A stretch of DNA of 64,000 nucleotides from Actinomycetes bacterium (GCA_025363815.1 JANYLB010000022.1:1-64000); one strand, 5' to 3'. Counted from the stretch's first letter, positions 49,763 through 59,558 are shown. Numbers and translations: made by a program. Notes: generated by a model not told the origin, from the sequence alone.

Positions 49763-51163
49763 ATGACTCGGCGCGTTGACCTGAACATCATGGATGACCT
49801 GGCGGAAGCGCTCACTCAGATCGTCGGCGTCGACCATACCTACGTCGGCAATGCGATCTCCGACGACTACGCACACGACGAAGCGCTGACCGCTACGGCC
49901 CAGATGCCGGCGGCGGTAGTTCAGCCTTCGACCACAGCCGAGGTTGCCGCGCTGCTCCGCCTCGCAGTCGAGCTCGGCGTAGCGGTGACGGCGCGCGGAA
50001 GCGGAACCGGTCTGTCGGGCGCATGCACCCCTACTGCCGGCGGCATGGTCGTGTCGTTCGAACGGATGAACACGATCATCGAGATCGACGAGGAGAATCA
50101 CGTCGCCGTCGTGCAACCCGGCGTCACACTCGCCGAGCTCGACGCTGCGGTCGCACCCCATCACCTGATTTATCCAGTGTTCCCCGGCGAGTACGGCGCG
50201 AGCCTCGGCGGAAACGTCGCCACCAACGCGGGCGGGATGCGCGCGGTCAAGTACGGCGTGACCCGCCATCACGTGATCGGTCTCGAAGCCGTGCTCGCGT
50301 CGGGCGAGACGATTCGCACCGGCGGCAAACTGGTCAAGACGTCGACAGGCTACGACCTCACTCAGCTCCTCATCGGGTCTGAAGGCACGCTCGCCTTTGT
50401 AACCGAGGCCACGCTGAAGCTCTACCCCCGGGCCGACTTCCAGGCCACCGTGCTCGCACCGTTCTCGAGCATCGACGCGGTGACCACCGCGGTGCCGCGG
50501 GTAGTAGCGAGCGGAGTGGGACCGCTGATCCTCGAGTACATCGACATGACCACGATGTCGGCCATGACGTCACATTTCGGCTTTGATCTGGGTATCCCGG
50601 CCGACGTCAAGGACAGCGCGTTCGCCTACCTCGTGGTGATGATGGAAGGCCACGATGCCGAGCGCCTCGAAGCCGACGTCGCTCGGCTCGCCGAGCAGCT
50701 CACCGAGCTCGGAGCCATCGACGTGTACGTGCTTCCCCCACCGGCGGCCAACGCGCTGATCGAAGGGCGCGAGAAGGCGTTCTGGCTCGCAAAGGCGAAC
50801 GGTGCCGACGACATCGTCGATGTCGTGGTGCCGCGTGCGGCGATCCCCGAGTTCATGACGAATGTCGCGGAGCTCGCGGCCGCGACAAGCTCCTGGATCG
50901 CGGGGTGTGGCCACGCGGGCGACGGAAACGTCCACCTTGGCATCTTCCAACCCGATGCCGAGGTCAGGGAACGACTCCTCCACAGCCTCTTCGCGGCCGG
51001 CATGTCGCTCGGCGGCGCGATCTCGGGCGAGCACGGGCTCGGCACCGAGAAGCAGCGTTACTTTCTGGAGCTCGAGGACCCGGTGAAGATCGATCTCATG
51101 CGCCGCATCAAGACCGCGTTCGACCCTCACGGGATCCTCAATCCGGGAAAGATCTTTGGATGA
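49763..51163 (+). CDS. FAD-linked 2-hydroxyacid oxidase/dehydrogenase (GlcD-like)
   Basis: 466 aa from ATG 49763 (ATG 49790 possible). The FAD_binding_4 domain shows VVQPSTTAEVAALLRLAVE, VTARGSGTGLSGAC, VVQPGVTLAELDAAV and GEYGASLGGNVATNAGG. The C-terminal FAD-oxidase domain has IAGCGHAGDGNVHLGIF and GGAISGEHGLGTEKQ, both typical of D-lactate/glycolate/2-hydroxyglutarate dehydrogenases. It oxidises a 2-hydroxy acid to a 2-oxo acid. It overlaps the ThDP enzyme gene by 4 bp. Confidence 0.9.
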   Translation: MTRRVDLNIMDDLAEALTQIVGVDHTYVGNAISDDYAHDEALTATAQMPAAVVQPSTTAEVAALLRLAVELGVAVTARGSGTGLSGACTPTAGGMVVSFERMNTIIEIDEENHVAVVQPGVTLAELDAAVAPHHLIYPVFPGEYGASLGGNVATNAGGMRAVKYGVTRHHVIGLEAVLASGETIRTGGKLVKTSTGYDLTQLLIGSEGTLAFVTEATLKLYPRADFQATVLAPFSSIDAVTTAVPRVVASGVGPLILEYIDMTTMSAMTSHFGFDLGIPADVKDSAFAYLVVMMEGHDAERLEADVARLAEQLTELGAIDVYVLPPPAANALIEGREKAFWLAKANGADDIVDVVVPRAAIPEFMTNVAELAAATSSWIAGCGHAGDGNVHLGIFQPDAEVRERLLHSLFAAGMSLGGAISGEHGLGTEKQRYFLELEDPVKIDLMRRIKTAFDPHGILNPGKIFG

Positions 51164-52734
51164 CTGATGCGCCGATGACTCAGCGATCGATGAACGGTGC
51201 GCGAGCGCTGATCCGCACACTCGTCGACTCCGGCGTCGACGTGTGCTTCTCCAACCCCGGCACCTCGGAGATGCACTTCGTCGCTGCGCTCGACGATGTC
51301 GCCGAGATGCGGGCAGTTCTCGCACTCTTCGAGGGTGTGGTGACCGGTGCCGCCGATGGGTACGCCCGCATGACCGACCGACCCGCAGCCACGCTCCTGC
51401 ACCTGGGCCCGGGCCTCGGCAACGGCATCGCCAACCTGCACAACGCGCGTCGAGCCCGCGTTCCCGTTGTCAACATCGTCGGCGACCAGGCGACACACCA
51501 CCACAACTTCGATGCACCCCTAACCTCCGACATCGACACCCTCGCCCGCAATGTGTCGGGCTGGCTCCGCACTTCGACCAGCCCCGGCGGCGTCGCCGCC
51601 GACGCCGCCGACGCCGTCGCGGCCGCGCTGACGCCGCCGGGCCACGTCGCGACACTCGTGCTCCCCGCCGACGTCTCATGGGGCGAAGGAGCCGCACCGG
51701 CCGCCCCCCGGCCCACCCCGAAGCCGTCGCCGGTGCCCACCGACATCATCGACGCGGTCGCGAAGGTGCTGCGCTCCGGCGAGCCCACCGCGTTGCTGCT
51801 CGGAGGACGCGCCGTCCGCGAGGCCGGGCTCGTCGCCGCGAGCCAGATCGCCAACGCCTGCGACGCGAAGCTCCTGGCCGAGACGTTCCCGACCCGGCTC
51901 GAACGGGGTGCGGGCCGGCCGGCTGTGAGCCGGCTCAGTTACCTGGCCGAGTTCACGGTCGCCCAGCTCGCGGGCTTGCGCCATCTGGTGATCGTCGATT
52001 CCAAGGCGCCGGTGTCGTTCTTCGCCTATCCCGACAAGCCGAGCTACCTGGTTCCCGACGACTGCGAGGTGCACATGCTCTGCGCGCCGGGCGATGACAC
52101 AACCGACGCGCTCAATCAGCTGGTCGACGCAGTCGGCGCCGCCGACACCGCGCCGACACCGCAGCCCGCGCTGCGCCCCGACCGCCCGACGGGCCCGGTG
52201 AACGGTGAGACCGTCGCCGCCGCGCTCGGCGCCGTTCTCCCCGAGGCCGCGATCGTCGTAGACGAGAGTCAGACGCTGGGGATTTGGGCGTCGGGCGCGA
52301 CCGCGGGCGCGCCCCGCCACGACTGGCTCACCCTGACCGGCGGCTCGATCGGCTTCGGACTTCCTGCCGCGACCGGTGCCGCAGTCGCGTGTCCTGACCG
52401 CCCTGTCATCTGCCTCGAGGCCGACGGCAGCGCGATGTACACGATCCAGGCGCTGTGGACGCAGGCCCACGAGGGGCTCGACGTCACCACGATCATTCTC
52501 AACAACCGCTCGTACGCGATCCTAAACATGGAGCTGGCGCGCGTCGGGGCCGCGGATCCCGGACCGAAGGCCCTTTCGATGCTCGATCTCTCCGTCCCGC
52601 CGATCGACTTCGTCGCCATCGCCCGGGGCTTGGGCGTGCCCGCGGTGCGGCCCGAGTCGGCCGAGGCGTTCACCGTCGCGCTCGAACGAGCAATAGCCGA
52701 ACCCGGCCCGCACCTGATCGAGGCGGTCATCTAA
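51160..52734 (+). CDS. Thiamine-diphosphate enzyme, acetolactate-synthase/decarboxylase-like
   Basis: 524 aa from ATG 51160 (ATGA overlap). The N-terminal domain has FSNPGTSEMHFVAALD and LFEGVVTGAADGYARM, where the Glu activates the cofactor. The C-terminal ThDP motif is EADGSAMYTIQALWTQAH followed by IILNNRSYAI (the GDGS-N30-NN pattern with G changed to A-D). Proteins of this shape are annotated acetolactate synthase large subunit but often stand without a small subunit, as here. Paired with the hydroxyacid oxidase, it may decarboxylate the 2-oxo acid. Confidence 0.82.
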   Translation: MTDAPMTQRSMNGARALIRTLVDSGVDVCFSNPGTSEMHFVAALDDVAEMRAVLALFEGVVTGAADGYARMTDRPAATLLHLGPGLGNGIANLHNARRARVPVVNIVGDQATHHHNFDAPLTSDIDTLARNVSGWLRTSTSPGGVAADAADAVAAALTPPGHVATLVLPADVSWGEGAAPAAPRPTPKPSPVPTDIIDAVAKVLRSGEPTALLLGGRAVREAGLVAASQIANACDAKLLAETFPTRLERGAGRPAVSRLSYLAEFTVAQLAGLRHLVIVDSKAPVSFFAYPDKPSYLVPDDCEVHMLCAPGDDTTDALNQLVDAVGAADTAPTPQPALRPDRPTGPVNGETVAAALGAVLPEAAIVVDESQTLGIWASGATAGAPRHDWLTLTGGSIGFGLPAATGAAVACPDRPVICLEADGSAMYTIQALWTQAHEGLDVTTIILNNRSYAILNMELARVGAADPGPKALSMLDLSVPPIDFVAIARGLGVPAVRPESAEAFTVALERAIAEPGPHLIEAVI

Positions 52735-52752
52735 CCCGCCACCCCCGCCGAG

Positions 52753-53562
52753 CTACTTGCCCTCGAACTGAGCCTGCTCCTTCACGGCCTTGGCCCGGTA
52801 GCCCTCGGCCATGTCGTCGGAGACGAACTGCGGGGCACTGCTCGCCGCCTCGAACCGGAGCGCTTCGGCAAGGCCCTGCTCGGCCCGGAAGTTGATCGTC
52901 CGCTTGATTGACTGCACCGCGAGTGGGGCATTCGCCGCGATCTCGGCCGCCAGCGCCATCGTGTGGGCCACCAGGTCGTCGAGTGGAACGACTTCCTGCA
53001 CCACCCCTATACGCAGCGCGCTCGCGGCATCGATGTGTCGACCCGTGAACGAGAGCAGGCGGGTCCACCCCGCGCCGATCTCGTGAAGGAGACGGAGATC
53101 TCCGGCGGAGTCGATCCCGACACCGACGGTCGCCTCCGGAAGCCCGAACTTGGCGTCGTCGGCGGCAATGCGAATGTCACCCATCATCGCGACCTCAAAG
53201 CCCGCACCAAGGCAGTAGCCCTGCACCGCCATGATCACCGGCTGCGGAAGGTTCGAGAACACGTGGAAGCGCTCGTGCACCCAGCGGAACTTCTCGTAGT
53301 AGTTACGGGTCTTCTCGGCGGGCGACCGCCCGGTGATGCGATCCTCCGGCATACCGAGATCGACACCCGCGCAGAACGCGCGGCCCTCCGCCTTCACGAC
53401 GACGACGCGAACGTCAGGCGAAAAACGAATCTCGTCGGCACGCGCGGTGAGTTGACGAGCCGACTCCCACGACCACGCGTTGAGCTTCTCCGGCCGGTTC
53501 AGCGTGATCGTCGCGATGTGACCGTCGACGGCCAGGTCGATGAACTGCTCACGTTCGGTCAT
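52753..53562 (-). CDS. Enoyl-CoA hydratase/isomerase family protein
   Basis: 269 aa from ATG 53562 (TGATG with the upstream gene). Crotonase motifs: ATITLNRPEKLNAWSW, EGRAFCAGVDLGMPED, and the oxyanion block QPVIMAVQGYCLGAGFEVAM, then DAKFGLPEATVGVG with the position of the catalytic Glu. The length is standard. It acts on acyl-CoA substrates in fatty-acid or related degradation, together with the SDR encoded just upstream. Confidence 0.9.
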   Translation of the reverse strand: MTEREQFIDLAVDGHIATITLNRPEKLNAWSWESARQLTARADEIRFSPDVRVVVVKAEGRAFCAGVDLGMPEDRITGRSPAEKTRNYYEKFRWVHERFHVFSNLPQPVIMAVQGYCLGAGFEVAMMGDIRIAADDAKFGLPEATVGVGIDSAGDLRLLHEIGAGWTRLLSFTGRHIDAASALRIGVVQEVVPLDDLVAHTMALAAEIAANAPLAVQSIKRTINFRAEQGLAEALRFEAASSAPQFVSDDMAEGYRAKAVKEQAQFEGK

Positions 53563-54425
53563 CAGCGCCCCAATTGTTCGCGAATCGGCGTGAACTCAGG
53601 CAGCAACATTGCTCGACGCTGCCAATTCGCTCCGTCCACTACGAGGGTGTGGCCCGAGATGTACACACCCCACGGCGAGCACAGGAACACCGCCGCCCAC
53701 GCGAGCTCTCGCGGCGTCCCGACCCGACCCGCCGGCACGCGCCGGTCTTCGGCCTGGCCCCGACCGGGAACCCCGCCTTCACCGACGATGTGCTCGGCTT
53801 CGTCGGCGTGCGGGATCAAGCCAGGGACGAGTCCGTTGACGCGAATCCCGTACGGTCCCCATTCGACCGCGAGCGTCTCGGTCAGGTTCTTCACCCCGGC
53901 CTTGGCTGCCGCCGAGTGCGCGAAACCCGGCCCGCCCGTCCACGCGTACGACGCGCCGATGTTCACGATCGACCCATCGCGTCCGGCTTTGATCGCCCGT
54001 CGTGCCAACTCACCGGAGCAGAAGAAGGTCCCGTCGAGCACACTCTGGGTCACTGCGCGCCAACCGTTGGGTGACAGGTCTTCGGCCGGAACCGGGAAGT
54101 TGCCGGCGGCGTTGTTCACCAACACGTCGACCGGACCGAGGCCGATCTCTATCGCATCGAACGCGGCCTCGACCTGCGCGGCGTCGCGTATGTCGCATGC
54201 CACACCGATCGCCCGAGCCCCAACGGCCTCGCATGCCGCGATGCCCGCAGCGCGATGTTCACTGCTGCGGCTCACGATCGCGACCGCGGCACCGAGGCGG
54301 GCGAACTCGGTCGCGATCGCCTTGCCTAGACCAGTCCCGCCCCCGGTTACCAGCACCACCTTGCCGGTAAACGTGTCGGGTGGCAGCGGGGTCGATCCCT
54401 CTGGCGGAGGTTCGGGAAGCGGCAT
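53562..54425 (-). CDS. SDR oxidoreductase, 2,4-dienoyl-CoA-reductase-like
   Basis: 287 aa from ATG 54425. The cofactor motif is VVLVTGGGTGLGKAIATEF, and SRSSEHR after strand 2 suggests NADP. At the active site HSAAAKAGVKNL has Ser in place of the usual YxxxK tyrosine, as in 2,4-dienoyl-CoA reductases (DECR). NNAAGNFPVPAEDLS also matches the DECR group. It is translationally coupled to the enoyl-CoA hydratase, which supports a role in unsaturated acyl-CoA breakdown. Confidence 0.85.
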   Translation of the reverse strand: MPLPEPPPEGSTPLPPDTFTGKVVLVTGGGTGLGKAIATEFARLGAAVAIVSRSSEHRAAGIAACEAVGARAIGVACDIRDAAQVEAAFDAIEIGLGPVDVLVNNAAGNFPVPAEDLSPNGWRAVTQSVLDGTFFCSGELARRAIKAGRDGSIVNIGASYAWTGGPGFAHSAAAKAGVKNLTETLAVEWGPYGIRVNGLVPGLIPHADEAEHIVGEGGVPGRGQAEDRRVPAGRVGTPRELAWAAVFLCSPWGVYISGHTLVVDGANWQRRAMLLPEFTPIREQLGR

Positions 54426-54461
54426 GCGCGAGAAATCTAGGTCCTGGTCTCAGCACCGCGC

Positions 54462-55088
54462 TCACTCCGGCTCGGGTGACCGGGGCGCGGCGAGCAGCAC
54501 TGCAATCCGATCGACCAGGTCGTCGAGCAACGCCGGCGGATGGGAGCCGAGCGGCTCTACGCCGAACACCGCCTCGGTGATCCCGGCCTCTTCACCTGGT
54601 TCGAGATAGATGATCAGCGACGTCGCCTGGGTCGGGAGCGGCGTCACGATCACCTCGAGCACGCCACTCCCCCTGTCGACATACGACACCGCGCCGACGA
54701 GATGAGCCACCTCGAGCAGAGCGATGAACGCATGGTCGAACGAGGCGTCGAGCAACACCCGTCGGGAATCGTCGATGGCGTCTTCGAATCGCCACGGTGC
54801 CCGTTTGGAGCCCCGATCGACCGCAGGCCGCGCTGCGCGCTCCCGGCTCGACGCGAGAAGGGCGTAGGCCTCAGTGATCTGCGCGGTGCGAACAGTGCGG
54901 CGGCCTACGTCGGCGAGATCGACCGCGGTGTCGGGATGATGTTCACGGACGAGACGGAGGTAGGTCGCGCGCACCTCGGGCCACGGCGCGCCGTGTGGGA
55001 GCCCGAGCATCTCGAACGCGATTCCCTGACCCATGCCCGGCGCCGGTTCCATGACCGGATCGTCGCGTAGCCCGGCCGACGGCGCCAT
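54462..55088 (-). CDS. J-domain (DnaJ-like) protein
   Basis: 208 aa from ATG 55088 (ATG 55052 is possible). Residues about 24-80 form a J-domain: FEMLGLPHGAPWPEVRATYL, then LVREHHPDTAV with the intact HPD that stimulates Hsp70 ATPase, then helix IV. No Gly/Phe region or zinc fingers follow, so it is a class C J-protein. The C-terminal 110 residues form a separate alpha/beta domain (HAFIALLEVAHLVGAVSYVD) of unknown role. Confidence 0.75.
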   Translation of the reverse strand: MAPSAGLRDDPVMEPAPGMGQGIAFEMLGLPHGAPWPEVRATYLRLVREHHPDTAVDLADVGRRTVRTAQITEAYALLASSRERAARPAVDRGSKRAPWRFEDAIDDSRRVLLDASFDHAFIALLEVAHLVGAVSYVDRGSGVLEVIVTPLPTQATSLIIYLEPGEEAGITEAVFGVEPLGSHPPALLDDLVDRIAVLLAAPRSPEPE

Positions 55089-55294
55089 CGAGACAACGCC
55101 ATAGAGATGCCGTACCTGGGCGAATCCCGATCACTGCCCGGTGTCCAGGCCGTGAGCACCAGGCCATCCTGGCCTTGTGCTGCAGCCGATTTGGGCCCGT
55201 CAGGGAGCCCGGCGCTCCACCAGCGCGGATTTCGCCCTAGGCTGGTGGCGTGAGCAGGTCACAAGGGCCCGCTCCACAATGAGAAGAGAATCAG

Positions 55295-55495
55295 TTGGCT
55301 ACAGGCACCGTGAAGTTCTTCAACGCCGAAAAGGGTTTCGGCTTCATCTCCCGTGAGCAGGGCGACGACGTGTTCGTCCACTTCTCCAGCATCCAGGGAA
55401 CCGGCTACAAGTCGCTCGACGAGGGTCAGCGCGTCGAGTTCGACGTCGCCCCCGGCCGCAAGGGTGAAGAAGCACAGAACGTCCGGGTGGTCTGA
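55295..55495 (+). CDS. cspA: Cold-shock protein
   Basis: 66 aa from a TTG at 55295, with AGAAGAG 8 bp upstream; the alternative ATG choices would break the fold. The RNA-binding motifs are KGFGFI (RNP1) and VFVHFS (RNP2), and the whole protein is one OB fold. It binds single-stranded RNA/DNA as a chaperone. A hairpin about 40 bp after the stop probably ends the transcript. Confidence 0.95.
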   Translation: MATGTVKFFNAEKGFGFISREQGDDVFVHFSSIQGTGYKSLDEGQRVEFDVAPGRKGEEAQNVRVV

Positions 55496-55535
55496 GACCA
55501 TCCCACCGCCCCGACCCTGGGGCGTTGAAGTCTTC

Positions 55536-55567
55536 GAGGCCCTGGTCGGATATCCGGCCGGGGCCTC
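55536..55567 (+). terminator. Candidate terminator hairpin after the cold-shock gene
   Basis: GAGGCCC at 55536-55542 pairs with GGGCCTC at 55561-55567. Inside lies the self-complementary CGGATATCCG. Only a short T-rich run (TTG) follows, so termination would depend mainly on the stem. Confidence 0.5.
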
Positions 55568-55635
55568 TTGACGTTCCGGCGTTGTGCGCGACCGCCGCAT
55601 CTTGGGGTGCACGACCGGGCTCGCTACGATGCAAC

Positions 55636-56091
55636 GTGATCACACAACGACTTACGGAGCTCGGCATCGTGTTGCCGCCTGTGTTCCCACCTGGCGGCAA
55701 CTATCTAGGGTGCGTGATCGACGAGTGCGTCGTGTACGTCGGCGGGCACGGTCCGATCGCCGGCGCGGAGATCATCCGCGGGAAGGTCGGTGGCGATCTC
55801 ACGCTCGAAGAAGGACGCGCGGCAGCGAGAATGACTGCCTTGTCGATCCTGGCCACACTTCAGTCGGAGCTCGGAGACCTTGACCGGATTCAGCGAATCG
55901 TCAAGGTGTTCGGGATGGTGAACGTCGCCTCCGGCTTCGATCAGACACCGGCGGTCATAGACGGCTGTTCGGATCTTCTCGTCGAAGTGTTCGGCGATGC
56001 AGGGCGCCACACCCGTTCCGCGGTTGGACTGGCGGAATTGCCGTTCGGCATGGCGGTGGAGATCGAGCTCATCGCTCGACTGCGTTCATGA
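55636..56091 (+). CDS. RidA/YjgF-family protein
   Basis: 151 aa from GTG 55636; upstream codons in the same frame overlap the terminator and are unlikely to be used. Family features: LGIVLPPVFPPGGNYLGCVI at the start, VYVGGHGPIAG, and the C-terminal half VKVFGMVNVASGFDQTPAVIDGCSDLLVEVFG, here split between positions 55897 and 55995. This type (YjgF_YER057c with two-layer chorismate-mutase-like fold) includes imine deaminases. The usual catalytic Arg in the RSAVGLAELPFG segment is present. Confidence 0.85.
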   Translation: MITQRLTELGIVLPPVFPPGGNYLGCVIDECVVYVGGHGPIAGAEIIRGKVGGDLTLEEGRAAARMTALSILATLQSELGDLDRIQRIVKVFGMVNVASGFDQTPAVIDGCSDLLVEVFGDAGRHTRSAVGLAELPFGMAVEIELIARLRS

Positions 56092-56131
56092 TCACGGGCT
56101 GAGTGCGCGGCGACGCATAGGCTCCGCGCGC

Positions 56132-57595
56132 ATGTCCGACGAGCTTGCGTTTCTCGATGCTCTCGCACAAGCCGAGCTCGTTCGCCGCGGCGAGGTCTCG
56201 CCGGTCGAGCTCGTAGACGCCGCAATAGAGCGGATCGAAGCACTGAATCCGCATCTCAACGCGCTTGTCTGGTCGCGCTTCGAGGAGGCCCGCGACGAAG
56301 CAAGTCGCCGCGCGCCCGACGATGCGCCGTTCACGAATGTACCCATGCTCACGAAGGATCTCTGGGGTGCCCACCTCGCGGGGATGCCACGATCCATGGG
56401 CAACGTACGGCTTCGTGACGCCGGGTATTGCGTGCCCACCGATGAGCGCCTGGGTACGAAGCTCCGCGCTGGTGGACTCATCACGCTCGGCACGACGAAC
56501 ACCCCGGAGTTCGGGATGCAGACCACGACCCAGCCCCTCGCGTTCGGTCCGACGGGTAACCCCTGGGCGCTCGACCGGTCGACCTCGGGATCGAGCGGGG
56601 GCGCTGCCGCCGCGGTGGCGTCGGGGATGGTCCCGATCGCCCACGGCAGCGATAGCGGCGGCTCCATTCGTCTCCCAGCCGGATGGTGTGGGGTCGTGGG
56701 GCTCAAGCCTTCGCGGGGCCGGACCGCCTACGCACCGACATGGACAAATCGCCTGTCTGTGGGCCACGTGCTCACGCGGACGGTGCGCGACACTGCCGCC
56801 GCGCTCGACGCCGTATGCGGAAACGAGCCCGGCGACCTCTATCTCGCGCCGGCACCGTCACGCCCGTACCGCGACGAGGTCGGTGCTGATCCGGGTCGGC
56901 TTCGCATCGGTGTTCTCACCGAATCACCGCTGGGTGTCGACTCCGCGTGCATTGCCGCAGCCGACGCCACCGCGAGACTGCTCGAGTCGCTCGGGCATCA
57001 CGTCGAGGCCGTTGCTCCGCCCGACGGACTCTTCGACCCGGAGTCGCCTGGGCGAGCCGCCATACTGTTCGGCGCGATGGCCCGCGGTTGGCTCCGCCTC
57101 ATCTCCGCCGTGGTCGACCGACCGGTGCGCGCCGACGACGTGGAGCCGTTCACCTGGGCGTTGGCGCGCCCCAACGAGCCGATCACGGCCGAAGACTGGC
57201 TCGCCGCCCACGATGCCGAGCAGGGCCGCGTCGCGCGCCTCGCGTCGTGGTGGGCGAACGGGTTCGACGTGCTGGTCACGCCGACAGCAGGCGAGCGTCC
57301 GGCGCCGCTCGACGAGCTCACACCTAATACCGACGACCCGCTCACGATCGTGCCGAGGCTCCTCGGCCGGATCGCCGCGTTCACGTCTCCGTTCAACCTC
57401 AGCGGTCAGCCCGCGATCTCCGTGCCGCTGTGGTGGACCGACGACTCCGAGATCAACGCCGGAGCACCGTCGATCCCCGTCGGCGTTCAGCTCGTCGCCG
57501 CGCTCGGACGCGAAGATCTGTTGATCCGCGTCGCCGCTCAACTCGAGGCCGCCCACCCATGGAAACACCGCCGGCCGCCGACGGGGACCAGTTGA
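56132..57595 (+). CDS. Amidase signature-family hydrolase
   Basis: 487 aa from ATG 56132. The Ser-cisSer-Lys triad is in place: Lys in PMLTKDLWG, the GSS region [17 protein letters not shown], and the nucleophile in [18 protein letters not shown] followed by GLKPSRGR. The length is typical of amidases such as 6-aminohexanoate-cyclic-dimer hydrolase or acetamidase. It hydrolyses a C-N bond of a carboxamide; substrate unknown. The next gene starts 4 bp downstream. Confidence 0.92.
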   Translation: MSDELAFLDALAQAELVRRGEVSPVELVDAAIERIEALNPHLNALVWSRFEEARDEASRRAPDDAPFTNVPMLTKDLWGAHLAGMPRSMGNVRLRDAGYCVPTDERLGTKLRAGGLITLGTTNTPEFGMQTTTQPLAFGPTGNPWALDRSTSGSSGGAAAAVASGMVPIAHGSDSGGSIRLPAGWCGVVGLKPSRGRTAYAPTWTNRLSVGHVLTRTVRDTAAALDAVCGNEPGDLYLAPAPSRPYRDEVGADPGRLRIGVLTESPLGVDSACIAAADATARLLESLGHHVEAVAPPDGLFDPESPGRAAILFGAMARGWLRLISAVVDRPVRADDVEPFTWALARPNEPITAEDWLAAHDAEQGRVARLASWWANGFDVLVTPTAGERPAPLDELTPNTDDPLTIVPRLLGRIAAFTSPFNLSGQPAISVPLWWTDDSEINAGAPSIPVGVQLVAALGREDLLIRVAAQLEAAHPWKHRRPPTGTS

Positions 57596-57599
57596 AAGC

Positions 57600-58316
57600 G
57601 TGAGCACGAGCAACGTCGTCATCCCGACCAGCCGGGGCCCGATGCGAGCCGCGTACGCAGCCGCGACCGGCGCGCCGCCGCAGCCCGGCATCGTCGTGCT
57701 CCACGAGCTCTGGGGTCTGAACGATGACATCCGGCGCATTGCGGAACGGCTTGGGAGCGCCGGGTACGCGGCCGTGGCACCCGATCTCTACTCCCCCGGT
57801 TTCAAGCCACTCTGCATCGCGCGCACGCTCCACTCAATGGCCAACATGGGAGCGTGGTCGGTAGACCAAGCCGAGGCGGCGCGGGCGTGGCTGGGCGCGC
57901 GGCCCGAGGTAGACGCGAATCGCATCGGCGCCATCGGCTTTTGCCTCGGTGGCGGTTTCGCGCTTGCGCTCGGCGTGAGAGGTGACCTTCGGGCAGCGGC
58001 GGTCAACTACGGACCCGTCCCCCCGAACGCCACGGAGCTCGAGGGTGTGTGCCCCGTCGTCGCGTCGTACGGCGCAGACGACCGGCGATTCGCTGCGGAG
58101 GGTCAGCGCCTCGACGCGCTCCTCGATGAGCTCGGTGTCGAACACGATGTCAAGCTGTACGAGGGCGCCGTGCACAGCTTCATGAATGACGCGGGTCACT
58201 CCGTGCTCCAACGGTTGTTGCGCCCGGTGATGGCGTTTGCATATGACGGGCCCGCGGCAGAAGACGCATGGGAACGCATCCTCGCGTTCCTCGACCGACA
58301 CCTACGCAGCGCGTAG
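57600..58316 (+). CDS. Dienelactone hydrolase family protein
   Basis: 238 aa from GTG 57600. An alpha/beta hydrolase: GIVVLHELWGLNDDIRRIAERL is the oxyanion region, GFCLGGGFALA holds the cysteine nucleophile typical of dienelactone hydrolases, and GADDRRF and AVHSFMND provide Asp and His. It opens lactone or related ester bonds. It is probably cotranscribed with the amidase upstream and the RNA methyltransferase downstream (14-bp gap). Confidence 0.9.
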   Translation: MSTSNVVIPTSRGPMRAAYAAATGAPPQPGIVVLHELWGLNDDIRRIAERLGSAGYAAVAPDLYSPGFKPLCIARTLHSMANMGAWSVDQAEAARAWLGARPEVDANRIGAIGFCLGGGFALALGVRGDLRAAAVNYGPVPPNATELEGVCPVVASYGADDRRFAAEGQRLDALLDELGVEHDVKLYEGAVHSFMNDAGHSVLQRLLRPVMAFAYDGPAAEDAWERILAFLDRHLRSA

Positions 58317-58330
58317 CCGAGCAGGGGGTG

Positions 58331-59524
58331 ATGGAATCGATGCCAGTTCAAGCATCTGCTCGAGATGGCGAAATGGAGCTGACGCCATCAGAATTCGGAC
58401 TTCGAGGCGATGCCGTCGCTCGCGATCCCGAGGGACGCGTCATCTCCATTCCGGGAGCTATCCCCGGTGAACACGTTCGAGTAAAGACACTGGCGAGAAG
58501 GCGAGGGATCGTTCACACGCGAGTCGTGGAAGTCATCGAGGCTTCCCCGAATCGGGTCGATCCCCCCTGCTCGGAGGTTTCCCGTGGTTGTGGAGCGTGC
58601 CAGTGGCAGCACATCGATCTCGAAGCCCAACGTGAATACAAGCGCGAACTCATTGCCGCGGCGCTCGGGCTGTCGAATGGCCCCGAAGAGGCGCGGCTTC
58701 GGCCGACTGTGGTGCTGGCTCCGACAGGCTTCCGAACGACGGTGCACGCGGCGGTCACAAACACCCGCGCCGGATTTCGACGCTACCGGTCGCACCGCGT
58801 GGTCCCGGTCGACGGGTGTCTCGTCGCCCACCCTCTCCTCGTCGAGCTGATCACCCACGGGACCTATGGAGATGCATCCGAGGTGCTTCTCCGATGCGGA
58901 GCGAGAACCGGTGAGCGACTGGCGATGCCGACGCCTCGGGCAGCGAAGATCGACGTTCCCGACGATGTTCGCGTCGATCATATACACGAGCTCGCGGCCG
59001 GACGCGAGTGGAGAATCTCGGCGCGTTCCTTCTTCCAGACAAGGCCGGACGGCATCGACGCGCTCGCCGCCGCAGTGATCACGGCCGCGGCCGAGATCGA
59101 GCCGGCGGGAAGGGCGCTTGATCTCTACAGCGGCGTCGGCGTGTTCGCCGGCGTTCTCGCGGAAGTGGGATGGTCGGTCACAGCGGTTGAGAGCGACCAC
59201 AACGCGGTAGACGACGCCCGCACGAACCTCCGCCAATTCGACGCGTTGACAGTTCGTGCCGACGTCACCACGTGGAAACCCCCATTGAGCGATCTCGTCG
59301 TAGCCGACCCCAGCCGCGCCGGTTTGGACAAGCGTGGCGTCGAAGTCGTCACCAGGAGTGGAGCACGGCGCGTGATCCTCATCAGTTGCGACGCCACGAG
59401 CCTCAGACGCGACGCGGCATTGCTCCAACGGAGCGGCTACACGCTCTCGTACGCCACCCCGGTTGATCTCTTCCCTCACACGTTTCATGTGGAGGTCGTC
59501 GGCGTCTACGACCGGTCCGACTGA
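58331..59524 (+). CDS. RNA (uracil-5-)methyltransferase, TrmA/RlmD family
   Basis: 397 aa; ATG 58331 follows AGGGGGTG closely, ATG 58373 is an alternative. An N-terminal TRAM-like domain (AIPGEHVRVKTLARRRGIVH) precedes the Fe-S motif PPCSEVSRGCGACQWQHID. The SAM site is ALDLYSGVGVFAGVLAEVGW, and catalytic parts are VVADPSRAGLD and ILISCDATSLRRD with the nucleophilic Cys, then FPHTFHVEVV. It makes 5-methyluridine in rRNA or tRNA. A small hairpin follows the stop. Confidence 0.9.
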   Translation: MESMPVQASARDGEMELTPSEFGLRGDAVARDPEGRVISIPGAIPGEHVRVKTLARRRGIVHTRVVEVIEASPNRVDPPCSEVSRGCGACQWQHIDLEAQREYKRELIAAALGLSNGPEEARLRPTVVLAPTGFRTTVHAAVTNTRAGFRRYRSHRVVPVDGCLVAHPLLVELITHGTYGDASEVLLRCGARTGERLAMPTPRAAKIDVPDDVRVDHIHELAAGREWRISARSFFQTRPDGIDALAAAVITAAAEIEPAGRALDLYSGVGVFAGVLAEVGWSVTAVESDHNAVDDARTNLRQFDALTVRADVTTWKPPLSDLVVADPSRAGLDKRGVEVVTRSGARRVILISCDATSLRRDAALLQRSGYTLSYATPVDLFPHTFHVEVVGVYDRSD

Positions 59525-59540
59525 AGGGTTCGCGACGCAG

Positions 59541-59558
59541 CCGGGGCCTAAACCCCGG
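59541..59558 (+). terminator. Small GC hairpin after the RNA methyltransferase gene
   Basis: CCGGGG at 59541-59546 pairs with CCCCGG at 59553-59558 around a CCTAAA loop. It lies 17 bp after the stop codon and ends where the direct repeat of the integrated element begins. No T-tract. Confidence 0.45.

Noticed and set aside
49742..49765. TTGACT as a -35 box for the FAD oxidase gene
   Set aside because: No -10-like hexamer lies 16-18 bp downstream; the matching distance falls inside the start codon region.
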